Shown one piece after another: positions 9,165-18,022 of a stretch of 64,000 nucleotides of DNA. The DNA comes from Plasmodiophora brassicae (lineage: Eukaryota > Endomyxa: Phytomyxea > Phytomyxea > Plasmodiophorida). Below the pieces are notes generated by a model that saw nothing but the letters and a program-made list of their open reading frames with translations, was not told where the DNA came from and ran no database searches. How positions within the stretch are numbered: position 1 is the stretch's first letter; each line of letters opens with the position of its first letter. Location of the stretch: the NCBI GenBank assembly GCA_036867785.1, contig CP145421.1, positions 124,001 through 188,000 on the forward strand, read 5' to 3'. Both the position numbers and the translations under genes were made by a program.

Positions 9165-9211
9165 AACCTCCAGTGTGTCTCCGGAGTCCGCAACGGTCTC
9201 CGGAGTCCGCC
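9165..9211. repeat. Minisatellite hosting the gypsy insertion, left part
   Basis: Tandem copies of an 18-19-bp unit, (A)ACGGTCTCCGGAGTCCGC. The array continues on the far side of the gypsy element at 14546-14573, so the element inserted into it. Confidence 0.75.
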
Positions 9212-9408
9212 TGTGCTAACGCCGCCGCTGCCCACTACGGGGGCGGTCGGTCGCAAGAGTCGGCGCCTGGTGATATAACGAACTGATGTATTTGGACAGG
9301 ATCGTCACAGCAAGGGCCGCTGCGGGGTCGAGTACGGTCATGATCATGTGACCGGGTGGCAGCAGCATCTGAGCAGCATCATCTGAGTACTGGTACTCTG
9401 GATGAACA
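9212..9408 (-). repeat. Gypsy 3' LTR
   Basis: 197 bp; in element orientation begins TGTTCATCC and ends GTTAGCACA. Followed on the low-coordinate side by the target duplication CCGCC. Confidence 0.92.
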
Positions 9409-9417
9409 CTCCCCGTG

Positions 9418-12120
9418 TTAGAAATCTGCTAACAGTCGTGAGCAGAGCGAGTCTCCTTCGGCGTGTCGTTCGAGGAAGGCCCTGACGATATCAGGAACAT
9501 CGGCCGCCATGACCGAGTAAGGTTCCCATGAATTGTCGGTGGCATCGAATCCGATCCAGTTGATCAGTAGTTCAGTGTCACCTGACGTAGAATTGACTCG
9601 AATGTCCTCGACTGCGTTGACTTGGTAAGCCACGCCGGTGAGCGCGATGTTGTGTTTCAGGGAAGAGGTGACATTCAAGTGCGCATCTGCATAGAACATT
9701 AAGCGCTGGGCGTGTACATCTGAGATACGATCAGTCAAGAGATCTCGAACTCGATACACCCAGTCGTTGATGGTGTCGATAATCTGGGCAGGTCCAGTCC
9801 AGTTGTACTCGGACTTGGAGTGCTTGCCATGGTTGGCCACGAGGACATAGTCGCCCGTCGTGAAGTTGATCTCGCGAACATTGCGTCGGCGACGCCGGGC
9901 GCGTTGCTTGAGATCACGTAGATGGGTGCGTGTACGTGCCACTGCTTTGTGCATGTCCTCGAGAGAATCGATAAGTTCCGTCGTCATTTCCTTGAGACGG
10001 TCAGGGGTCAACGGTACGTCGATAACCGCGTCGATGCGTTTGTTGAAGATAATCGAGATAGGTGTCGAGGGTGGCAAACCCGTAAACATCGTGACAGGCG
10101 CGTAGCCCACACTTGATCGAACAGTGTGATTTACCGTCATGTTGATCAGCGGAAGGACATACGGCCAATCCTGGAATGGAAGATTTAGCTCGGAGAGGAG
10201 GGACTTCAGCAGAAAGAGAAGCCGCTTGTTGACAACCTCAACCGTGCCGTTCGCCCAAGGTGTGTAGGCAGTTGTGAAATGATGGTTGCAGTGTAACCGG
10301 CTATTAAGCTCGGCGATAACCGTGTTTTTGAAGTGTGTGCCGCGGTCAGAGACATGTTGGAAAACAATGCCGAAACGTTTGAACCAATCCAGAAGAGATT
10401 CGGCGACAACGCTGTGATCCGCGAATTGACAAGGAATTAACTCGACGAATGCCGTGGCGTCGTCCTTCAGAACCAGAACATAACGAAGTTGATGAGAATC
10501 GCCTGGACGAGGTTTGGATAAGAACAGAAAGTCATAGTGGATGACCTTATTGGGCTTGTCCGCATGCATAGCCGTGCCAAAAGGTCGGGGAATCATCGAA
10601 TCTTTGTTGCGTAGGCAGTGTAAGCATTTGTCCACAAATGCACGAACAAAGGAATCCAGATCAGGCCACCAGAAGAGTTGTGCGATGCTCGAAATAGTCG
10701 ATGCAGCAGGTTGATGACCAGACAGTCCCATATGTGAAATCACTGCGATGCGTAGCTGCAGTGCATGTGATGGTACCCAGAGTTGATTGTCTGGAGTACG
10801 CCAGCCAGATTCCGGGCTAAGGTGGAGAGACATGTCCCCTTCGAGTTGGAGAATATCGGAAACGACAGATAAGTCGTGTTGGCGAATGTAGTCGGTCTGA
10901 GCGTTACTAATCTCGTCGACAGACGGCCAGATAAACTCATCGGTCATCTTGTAATCGTCGAAGTCAAGATTAATTGCCATATGACGAATAGAACGGAACG
11001 ATGGAGGGGAAAATGAGGAGAGTGGTTGCAGGGCGACGCCCCACCGCGTGGCGAGGTCGGCCCAAACGTTGTCCTCCCCAGCAATGTGCTCAATGTGAAA
11101 ATCTAGGTCGATAATCTGAAGTCGCCAGCGCTCCAAGCGATCGCCGGTCGTCCGACTAATTCGTGCAACCGAGGCTGGGTTCAGAATGAAAACCAGATTA
11201 CGGTGGTCCGTGAAGATTCGAAGTGCCAACTTTGACATAGATATGAAGTGTCTGAGGCGATAGCAGCCTTCGATGATGGCGTAGGCCTCCTTCTCAATGG
11301 TCGCCCACTTCAATTGAGAACCACGGAATGTCCCCGAGATGAACGACAAAGGTTCGTGGTGTTGCTCACCGTACGGAAGATCAATATCTTCCGGAGGGAT
11401 CTGCGACAGGAAAACAGACCAGAAACGGTCACTCGCATCCGGAAAGAGACACATGATCCATTCGTCCTTGGGGTGCGCCAGCGTCATGGCCTCCGATAGA
11501 CGATGCTTCAGAGAATTGAAACTGGTGAGATGGTCAGTGGTCCAGCCGATGTCGGCTAAACGAACTCGACGTAGGTGTGATTTCTTCAGACTGCTGACAG
11601 AACGAGAAGCGGACAGAAGTAGATCCTGTAGCGGATGAACATGTGCCGCGAATTGAGGGATAACAGAACGGACCCAATTGAGGCCCGAGAGGAACTGTTG
11701 GAGATCAGCAGCCGTGATAGGAGTTGATAGATCGTGCAAGGCGTTGAGATACGAGCGATCGAACGACACTCCATCAGCGGATATAACGCGACCGCACCAT
11801 GTCACTGAAGTGAGATATAACTGGCAGCGATCAGGGTTGAGTTTAACTCCAAACTCGTCGAAAGCGTTGAGAAGAGATTCGAGTGTGTCCATGTAGGCTC
11901 CGAATCCAGATACGTAGCCGAGGATATCGTCGATCCAGAGTAGGGCGCAGATATATAGAAGTTTCCCCAACACCTGTTGCATTCCCGCCTGGAACGCAAA
12001 CACGCAATCAGCGATTCCCTGGATGATGCGCCTGGGTGTAAACGTGGCGATGTGCGTCATGAACGAGCAGGCCTCCTGCGACAGGGTGCAACGGAAATTG
12101 CCAATAGCCTTTAAAGGCAT
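9418..12120 (-). CDS. Gypsy Pol: RT (part), RNase H, integrase, chromodomain
   Basis: Frame of about 900 codons. It joins RT in its middle (QEACSFMTH, then the catalytic WIDDILGY). RNase H follows with TDHRNLVFI and the EDNVWADLATRWG end. Integrase has a zinc finger ending CLHCLRNK, a D-D-E core (SDRGTHFKN, WANGTVEVVNKR) and a GPY-like segment. A C-terminal chromodomain is recognisable from VEDIRV, LLINWIGFDATDNSWEP and an AFLERH helix. Chromodomains target such elements to modified chromatin. The upstream frame (12008-14305) lies one base away. Confidence 0.92.
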   Translation of the reverse strand: MPLKAIGNFRCTLSQEACSFMTHIATFTPRRIIQGIADCVFAFQAGMQQVLGKLLYICALLWIDDILGYVSGFGAYMDTLESLLNAFDEFGVKLNPDRCQLYLTSVTWCGRVISADGVSFDRSYLNALHDLSTPITAADLQQFLSGLNWVRSVIPQFAAHVHPLQDLLLSASRSVSSLKKSHLRRVRLADIGWTTDHLTSFNSLKHRLSEAMTLAHPKDEWIMCLFPDASDRFWSVFLSQIPPEDIDLPYGEQHHEPLSFISGTFRGSQLKWATIEKEAYAIIEGCYRLRHFISMSKLALRIFTDHRNLVFILNPASVARISRTTGDRLERWRLQIIDLDFHIEHIAGEDNVWADLATRWGVALQPLSSFSPPSFRSIRHMAINLDFDDYKMTDEFIWPSVDEISNAQTDYIRQHDLSVVSDILQLEGDMSLHLSPESGWRTPDNQLWVPSHALQLRIAVISHMGLSGHQPAASTISSIAQLFWWPDLDSFVRAFVDKCLHCLRNKDSMIPRPFGTAMHADKPNKVIHYDFLFLSKPRPGDSHQLRYVLVLKDDATAFVELIPCQFADHSVVAESLLDWFKRFGIVFQHVSDRGTHFKNTVIAELNSRLHCNHHFTTAYTPWANGTVEVVNKRLLFLLKSLLSELNLPFQDWPYVLPLINMTVNHTVRSSVGYAPVTMFTGLPPSTPISIIFNKRIDAVIDVPLTPDRLKEMTTELIDSLEDMHKAVARTRTHLRDLKQRARRRRRNVREINFTTGDYVLVANHGKHSKSEYNWTGPAQIIDTINDWVYRVRDLLTDRISDVHAQRLMFYADAHLNVTSSLKHNIALTGVAYQVNAVEDIRVNSTSGDTELLINWIGFDATDNSWEPYSVMAADVPDIVRAFLERHAEGDSLCSRLLADF

Positions 12121-14305
12121 CGAACAGCATGAAGATGGTCGCGGAACGTAGGTAGGTCAGGATGATGTCGATGTGAGGCATCGGCCATGCAATGCGTTCG
12201 GTCTGTTTGTTGACGGCTTCATTGATGTCGACGGTCAGCCGATGGCCGCGAACCTCCGTGTCCTTCTTGTCGACGACCAGACACGGCGACGCGTACCTGC
12301 TGTGCGGATTGCGGTACACAAAATCGTTTTCCGCCAAGGTTCCTACGTGATCATCCATGAATTTTTGATGTTCGAGGGTATACCTTCGTGTTCGGCAACG
12401 AACAGGACGAGCATCTGCTTTGAAGTGTAGTTTCAGTGGACTTACTTTCGCAGGTGGATCACGGCCAAGCTTCGTTCGCCATATGTCTTTGTGTCGATTG
12501 ACAGTTGTGCGTAGACGCGGGACTTGATCGTTAGGGAAACCGGAGTCAGTTGCACGTTGTATCATCCGGTCTATTGCCCTGTCCACGTCTGTATCGGAGT
12601 GTTCTCCGATTTCGACATCATAGTCGTCACCCGGATCATTGGTGTCCAATTGGGGCTCATGATCGCGAGTTGTTCCACTTACCTCCGGGTGTCTTACCGC
12701 TCTCATCGTGATCCCTTGACCACCTGGGGCGTGACGTTCCGGGGTCGGATCCGCTTCGATGATGATAGGACCATTTGCCTCGATTAACATCTCCTTCAGT
12801 TGTGTAGCTGGATTGATACCCAACGCGTCCAGTTCCGGGGCTCCTAAAAGGACAATGTCATCAGATAGGTCTTCGCGACATACGTTGATTTCCCGCCCGC
12901 GTAGATGTGCAGGTTTGCCATGCGAAGGTGGGACAATGGTGATGTCCACGATCGCTGTGGCGACAATTGTTGTCGTAGCCCCGATCGTCGCAAGTTTCGC
13001 CTCCGTTGGATGGTCGAACACTTTGACTGGGACATGCTGGATGGCTTGAATCCGTAGCAGTTGCGACTGCGAAATGACGGTCTTCGTCGCACCACTATCG
13101 GCTTCGAATGGAAGGTCGAGCGAGTTCTGGAAGCGAAGTCTCATAGGGGACGGTGTTGACGGCGACGGCGGGCCCATGCGCTTTGCCGCGTCTGCGTTGC
13201 CCTTATTCTCCTCCTTCTCTTTGCGCTCTTTCTGGAACTTCTCAATGGCAGCTTTGCGTTCTCCTTGTGTTGCCTTCGGGCACACTTGGACCCAGTGCTG
13301 CTCCTTGCAGATTAGGCAACCTGCCTTTGGAGGATCCTTACCTTCGAAACGTTTTCGGATGTGCTCGGGGGTGTCCCTCGATTCGTCTTTCGTTTGCGAT
13401 GTGGACGATTGAGCTGTCTTCAGTCCGATCGGATTTGTCGGATGCTTGCCGCCATTCCTATTCGGAGCAACAACGTCCTTACCTTTCTTACCTGCAGGTG
13501 GGGACATGGTCTGCGCTGGAGACTTCTTCTTCTCAGCTTGCAGCCGGAAGTGTTTGTCCTGCTCTTTGGCAAGACGGTCGACGAGGTCGAAGAATTTGAG
13601 CTCGTCCTTCTCAGCGTCCCTGCACCCTCCGAACTCGATCGCGCGTTCGACTAGAACCGCAAGGTCAGTGGGACGGATACCTCCGCGTAATACCTTGATC
13701 TTGCGCTTGGTTCCTTTCGTTCCTTTGGCGTATGTGTCTTGTAGCCCATAGTCGTCGATTAGCTCATCGAACTTGGCGAAGAAAGACGTGACACGTTCCT
13801 CAATACTCTTGATTGACAGGTTCATGACCACTGTCTTCGTGAGAAGCGCCTTGATGTCTGTCGAACTCTCGACATCAGCCTCCCTGCGTTGGACTGACCT
13901 CAAGTAGCTCATGATGTCGCCATCCGTGATCGTGCTGGCGGGTTGACGTAGGCGATATTTCGACATCCCTTTGAGGACGTCCTCGGTAATGCATGACTTC
14001 ACCGTTGGCGGATGAATATCCTCCTTGTAGATCAGTCGGCGCTCGTTAACGATCTCGACGTGTTTCCTATATTTCTTGAGGAAATCGTTAATTCCGTCCT
14101 TGGCCGTAAGGCTCAGGGTACGTAGGATGGGCGGTTTCAAAGGCATAAAGATCGGGCTCTTACCGTGCAGGTTTGTTGACTGAAGCCCTCGATCGATTTC
14201 GTCATCTGTCGACGATTCATGCTCCTTGGCCTCGGCGTCGGAGTTGGTCCTGGCGTCGTCCTCCATCTGTAGACGAACGGGCGCTCTGCGGCCACCTCCT
14301 GCCAT
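12008..14305 (-). CDS. Gypsy Gag-protease-RT(N-terminal) polyprotein
   Basis: Starts at ATG 14305. Gag is charged and ends with a zinc knuckle CLICKEQHWVQVC. Protease has the active site ADSGATKTV and a distal segment LLGAPELDALGINP. RT begins with the linker region and VDINEAVNKQTERIAWPMP and reaches FDAFKGYWQFPLHP. There the sense leaves this frame: the next RT block (QEACSFMTH) is one base over at about 12085. The shift lies inside a catalytic domain, so it is best read as a one-base deletion (or base-calling error), not programmed frameshifting. Confidence 0.9.
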   Translation of the reverse strand: MAGGGRRAPVRLQMEDDARTNSDAEAKEHESSTDDEIDRGLQSTNLHGKSPIFMPLKPPILRTLSLTAKDGINDFLKKYRKHVEIVNERRLIYKEDIHPPTVKSCITEDVLKGMSKYRLRQPASTITDGDIMSYLRSVQRREADVESSTDIKALLTKTVVMNLSIKSIEERVTSFFAKFDELIDDYGLQDTYAKGTKGTKRKIKVLRGGIRPTDLAVLVERAIEFGGCRDAEKDELKFFDLVDRLAKEQDKHFRLQAEKKKSPAQTMSPPAGKKGKDVVAPNRNGGKHPTNPIGLKTAQSSTSQTKDESRDTPEHIRKRFEGKDPPKAGCLICKEQHWVQVCPKATQGERKAAIEKFQKERKEKEENKGNADAAKRMGPPSPSTPSPMRLRFQNSLDLPFEADSGATKTVISQSQLLRIQAIQHVPVKVFDHPTEAKLATIGATTTIVATAIVDITIVPPSHGKPAHLRGREINVCREDLSDDIVLLGAPELDALGINPATQLKEMLIEANGPIIIEADPTPERHAPGGQGITMRAVRHPEVSGTTRDHEPQLDTNDPGDDYDVEIGEHSDTDVDRAIDRMIQRATDSGFPNDQVPRLRTTVNRHKDIWRTKLGRDPPAKVSPLKLHFKADARPVRCRTRRYTLEHQKFMDDHVGTLAENDFVYRNPHSRYASPCLVVDKKDTEVRGHRLTVDINEAVNKQTERIAWPMPHIDIILTYLRSATIFMLFDAFKGYWQFPLHPVAGGLLVHDAHRHVYTQAHHPGNR

Positions 14306-14348
14306 TAAGTGAGTTCGTTTGCTTGGGGCTCTTTGCGCAAGAAGCTTC

Positions 14349-14545
14349 TGTGCTAACGCCGCCGCTGCCCACTACGGGGGCGGTCGGTCGCAAGAGTCGG
14401 CGCCTGGTGATATAACGAACTGATGTATTTGGACAGGATCGTCACAGCAAGGGCCGCTGCGGGGTCGAGTACGGTCATGATCATGTGACCGGGTGGCAGC
14501 AGCATCTGAGCAGCATCATCTGAGTACTGGTACTCTGGATGAACA
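14349..14545 (-). repeat. Gypsy 5' LTR
   Basis: 197 bp, matching the copy at 9212-9408 throughout the parts compared. Followed by CCGCC and then by more of the interrupted minisatellite. Confidence 0.92.
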
Positions 14546-15031
14546 CCGCCACGGTCTCCGGAGTCCGCGGTCTATTCTGGGAACACACGACTGGACCTTG
14601 TGGGACTGTTGACTGTGCCTGCCCGGAGTTTCCGGTAGTTGTGGTCTAGCGGAGTTGCATGCCGGTTCAAGGTGTGACCGTGATCATCATAGGTGCAGCT
14701 AGGCTGTGCATATGATTCACTCCCCTCGTCAAGCTAAAGTCCCCCTGTTGCGCTTTGACCCTGTTGTTGGCGCTGTAGTGGGGTCTTGCAGGGTGGCGGC
14801 TCCGGGGCGAGTCTATGGGCTCATCGAGTCCTCCAAGGTTCGCAGGTGATTGGTCTTCCTCACTTCGGTTGACCAGCCTACACTACTGACGACATCCACC
14901 CCCCTGTGGGAGGTGGTCACCTTTTTACAGGCGCCCCTTCACCTTCCACCTGCTCAAATGACCCCCTATGATCAGTCCTAAACGACACTTACTGGGCTGT
15001 CGGGCACCCACAGGACAAAGGTGAAAAACGC
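14546..15031. other. Non-coding stretch with a dispersed repeat piece
   Basis: No credible gene. After the rest of the minisatellite, a segment around 14674-14714 (GTGATCATCATAGGTGCAGC and following) recurs at about 30950-30984, so it is part of a dispersed repeat of unknown type. Confidence 0.5.
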
Positions 15032-15103
15032 GGGCGCCGCTGGGAATCGAACCCAGGGCCAACGGTTGAACGTACCGCTGCTGTACCACTCAGCTACGGC
15101 GCC
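15032..15103 (-). tRNA. tRNA-like gene with an unusual anticodon loop
   Basis: Minus-strand sequence folds as a complete cloverleaf: acceptor GGCGCCG pairing CGGCGCC, D-arm GCTG/CAGC, anticodon stem GCGGT/ACCGT, T-arm CTGGG/CCCAG with loop TTCGATT. The internal promoter boxes look intact (A box TAGCTGAGTGGT, B box GGTTCGATTCC). A TTTTT terminator lies at 15024-15028 just downstream. The anticodon loop is ACGTTCA: by position the anticodon would be GTT (Asn), but base 33 is C instead of the near-universal T and base 37 is C instead of a purine. It may be a pseudogene or tRNA-derived repeat rather than a working tRNA-Asn. No intron is evident. Confidence 0.7.
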
Positions 15104-15261
15104 TGAAGTCCGACTGGCGTGAGGATTGGATGTATGTAATTCCTGACACGCCCCCTCAATCCTGAAACGACGAAATCAGAGTGAGATATATTGATGGATA
15201 TAGAGCGAAGATATTGGGTGTGACGGGCAACGTCGTAGACGTGAGACGCGGTGCACGTTAC

Positions 15262-16343
15262 TAAGAACGACAATAACGAAGTGATTTATTCCACCGACAT
15301 CGGCGCGAGACGATGGCGACGTAACGCAGTGTAACAGGGCTTGCCAAAGCCGTTACCGGCAACGGCGACGGTGGCGGAGCCTCTGTTGTGGACGTGACAC
15401 AGTCGCGCACCCACACAATGTCATCGTGTGCCGGTGGTAGGACATGGTCCTCGACACGCCCCCTCCAACGGCACGCGGTTGCATGCGGAAGGCGGTCGAA
15501 CGGACGTGTCCCGGCTGGATCTTCGACTCTGGATCATGTACAACACGACCTTGCTCGTGCTTGTATGTCTTGGCTTGTTGACGCGACACGAGACTGATCG
15601 TGGCGTAGCTAGAGCTGACATGTATGGCGCGATATGCTGGGGCGGAGTCGACAGTGACGACAGAGACTGAAGGACGTGGCTCGGGACGACACCGACGCCG
15701 AAGGCGCCGGCGGACAACGTTATATCGAGAAGAGGTTGAGGCAAGCGATTGAGGCCCGTACGACCGGCGTACGCCTGGCGCTTACGTCCCGGTACTGGTT
15801 CTGGATTCCCGTAATGACGGCCTGCCTTGCTTGCACGATCTGCCTCGGCTCTCTGGCGCGTGGCGCGACTGGAGTGGGCGTTCGTGGCGCGTTGTGCAGA
15901 AGCAGGGTCAGGGCAGAGACGCAGTGACGCGGGACTGGCTCTGGATGGCACCGGCGCGCCGGGCGCCGGCGGGCTCGCCGCCTCGAAGCGCGCGAACGCT
16001 ACGACTGTTAATCTAAGAACGACAATAACGAAGTGGATGTATTACGTACGGCGTGTGCGGCGGACGTTACAGTGGCGACGTAGTCGCCGACGGTGTAACG
16101 GTTGCCAACGCCGGCGGGCACGGAGTCGCGGAGTGCGTGACGGCGTTCACGTGCTGCAGGCATGTGCTGCTGGTCGTAGTGGATACGTTGTTCGACAGCA
16201 TCGTCACGACGACGTCAGCCTCGCCACGTCATCGGGCTAAATCGGGGCACGCAGTTTGTCTAAATATAGTCCAGGACCGTCAGGTCAGGTGGCAGCACGT
16301 TGATGTAGGGAACGAGACGCTATAAATAGAGCCCCGCTCTACA
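15262..16343 (-). mobile_element. Chimeric miniature LTR element, inverted relative of the TRIM at 16637
   Basis: In minus orientation: a 5' LTR of about 330 bp (16014-16343, starting TGTAGAGCGG), primer site 16000-16013, an internal region of about 540 bp related to the TRIM, a purine tract (GGAGGGGGCG, about 15457-15466) and a 195-bp 3' LTR (15262-15456, starting TGTCGAGGA). The two LTRs share only their last ~25 bp; the 5' one belongs to the LTR family also seen at 21955-22086 and 28615-28726. Flanking bases do not match (GTTAC versus CTGCC), so no target duplication is seen. It has no protein-coding capacity that I can support. Confidence 0.65.
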
Positions 16344-16371
16344 CTGCCTTTCTCCAAACTCGTGACCGGAA

Positions 16372-16636
16372 TCATCGGTGAGCACGTAGTACGTAGATGG
16401 TGAAGTTGACAGAAGGTAGTGTGAGACTCGGAATCACCCAATACTCACTAAAAACCACCTTGTAACCCCATGGGAAAAATCGGTGGAAAATCCATTTACG
16501 GACACCCTTGCCACCAAACACCATCGGTGCAACGAAGACATAAGCGATGGTGCGCTCGACCCACATAGGTGGAGCCCGGTCCATATACATCTGGAAAGTA
16601 TCATTCACCTAACTCAGCGGCCGACCCACATAGGTG
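16372..16636 (-). pseudogene. Piece of a host-like gene trapped between retroelements
   Basis: After TTTCCAG, a minus-strand exon-like stretch reads MYMDRAPPMWVERTIAYVF and then VAPMVFGGKGVRKWIFHRFF and PWGYK. The aromatic-rich composition is unlike random G/C-rich frames. A compatible upstream stretch lies on the other side of the TRIM insertion, at about 17590-17690 (SVKFLFTAVDSGQGVLAIET followed by LLRWGS), so the TRIM appears to have split one gene. The family is not recognised and the ends are cut by the LTR at 16343. Confidence 0.35.
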
Positions 16637-17586
16637 TGTCGAGGATCATGTCGTACCACCGGCACACGGTGACACCGTGACAGTGCGCGACTGCGTAACG
16701 TCCTCGGCAGAGGCTCCGCCACTGACGCCGTTGTCGGTAACGGCTTGGCAAGCCCCTGTTACACAGCGTTACATCGCCACCGTCTCGCGCCGATGTCGGT
16801 CGGAATAAATCACTTCGTTATCGTCTTCATCAGATTAACAGTCGTAGGCGTTCTGCGCGCTTCGAGGCGGTGAGCCCACCGGCGCCCCGCGCGCCGGTGC
16901 CATCCAGTGCCAGTCCCGCGTCACTGTGTCTCTGCCCTGACCCTGCTTCTGCACAACGCGCCACGAACGCCCACTCCAGTCGCGCCACGCGCAAGAGAGT
17001 CCAGGCAGATCGCGCCAGCAAGGCAGGCCGTCATTAAGGGGATCCAGAACCAGTACCGGGACGTAAGTGCCAGGCGTACGCCGGTCGTACGGGCCTCAAT
17101 CGCTTGCCTCAATCGCTTCGCAAGATAACGTTGTCCGTCGGCGCAATCTGCGTCGACGTCGTCCTGAGCCAGATCCAACACCCTGCGCGTCATCGTCGAA
17201 CCCGCCTCAGCAAATTGCGCCATTCATGTCACCTCAAGCTACGCCACGATCCGTCTCGTGCCGCGTCAACGAGCCAAGGCATATGAGCACGTGCAAGGCG
17301 GTGTTGTTCATGATTCAGAGTCAAAGGTCCAGCCGGGACACATCCGTTCGACCGTCTTCCGCATGCAACCGCGTGCCGTTGGAGGGGGCGTGTCGAGGAT
17401 CATGTCGTACCACCGGCACACGGTGACACCGTGACAGTGCGCGACTGCGTAACGTCCTCGGCAGAGGCTCCGCCACTGACGCCGTTGTCGGTAACGGCTT
17501 GGCAAGCCCCTGTTACACAGCGTTACATCGCCACCGTCTCGCGCCGATGTCGGTCGGAATAAATCACTTCGTTATCGTCTTCATCA
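16637..17586 (+). mobile_element. TRIM: miniature LTR retrotransposon
   Basis: Two 196-bp LTRs (16637-16832 and 17391-17586, TGTCGAGG to TTCATCA) enclose only 558 bp. The primer site GATTAACAGTCGTA follows the first LTR and a purine tract (GGAGGGGGCG) precedes the second. A perfect target duplication AGGTG flanks it (16632-16636 and 17587-17591). No coding domain is visible, so it must be mobilised in trans, plausibly by a copia element using the same primer. Confidence 0.9.
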
Positions 17587-17591
17587 AGGTG

Positions 17592-18022
17592 GACCCCCAG
17601 CGCAACAGAGTCTCGATAGCCAGTACGCCCTGACCAGAGTCAACTGCGGTGAAGAGGAACTTAACAGACGCTGCCGACTGCCTCGTGATCGTAACGTATC
17701 AATGAGGTCACCGTCATGACCCATCGAGGAACGTATTGGCCTCTCATAGGAGTGCCATAAACCATAGTCGCATGACGTCCATGACAACCAGGTTAACTGA
17801 TCCCATGACGTCCATGAAAATCAGTGAAGCGGGTCCCAACGTTTTGAGTACCCGGTCCTCAGCTATAGAAGACCATGATCCAGATCATCTTCGTAACGTT
17901 CACCATGAACCGATACGGTGGCGTCGTCCGTGATTAGGTCCCGACGCAACGTATGAAGCGTATACGATTGTTGATTCCTACGAACCCAACAACCGTAAAT
18001 CATGGATACCTTGCACCCATAC
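17592..18022. other. Gene fragment then gypsy 3' region
   Basis: The first ~100 bp hold the upstream part of the split gene described at 16372-16636. From about 17700 to the gypsy stop codon at 18023 I see no gene; short direct repeats of CATGACGTCCATGA occur near 17770-17815. No LTR of the neighbouring gypsy element could be identified here. Confidence 0.4.

Larger units (their letters stand above)
9212..14545 (-). mobile_element. Full-length Ty3/gypsy chromodomain retrotransposon
   Basis: The 197-bp LTRs at 9212-9408 and 14349-14545 appear identical over every segment compared. The target duplication CCGCC is perfect (9207-9211 and 14546-14550). In element orientation the purine tract ACGGGGAG lies at 9409-9416 just before the 3' LTR. 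Gene order is gag, protease, RT, RNase H, integrase, chromodomain. Identical LTRs imply very recent insertion, but the coding region is split by a one-base shift inside RT near 12085. The sequence after the 5' LTR (GAAGCTTCTTGCGC) is not a TGG-type tRNA primer site, so its primer is unresolved. Confidence 0.93.

Noticed and set aside
14349-14545. Self-priming or tRNA primer site for the chromodomain gypsy
   Set aside because: GAAGCTTCTTGCGC after the LTR neither begins TGG nor matches the LTR well enough to claim self-priming; left open.
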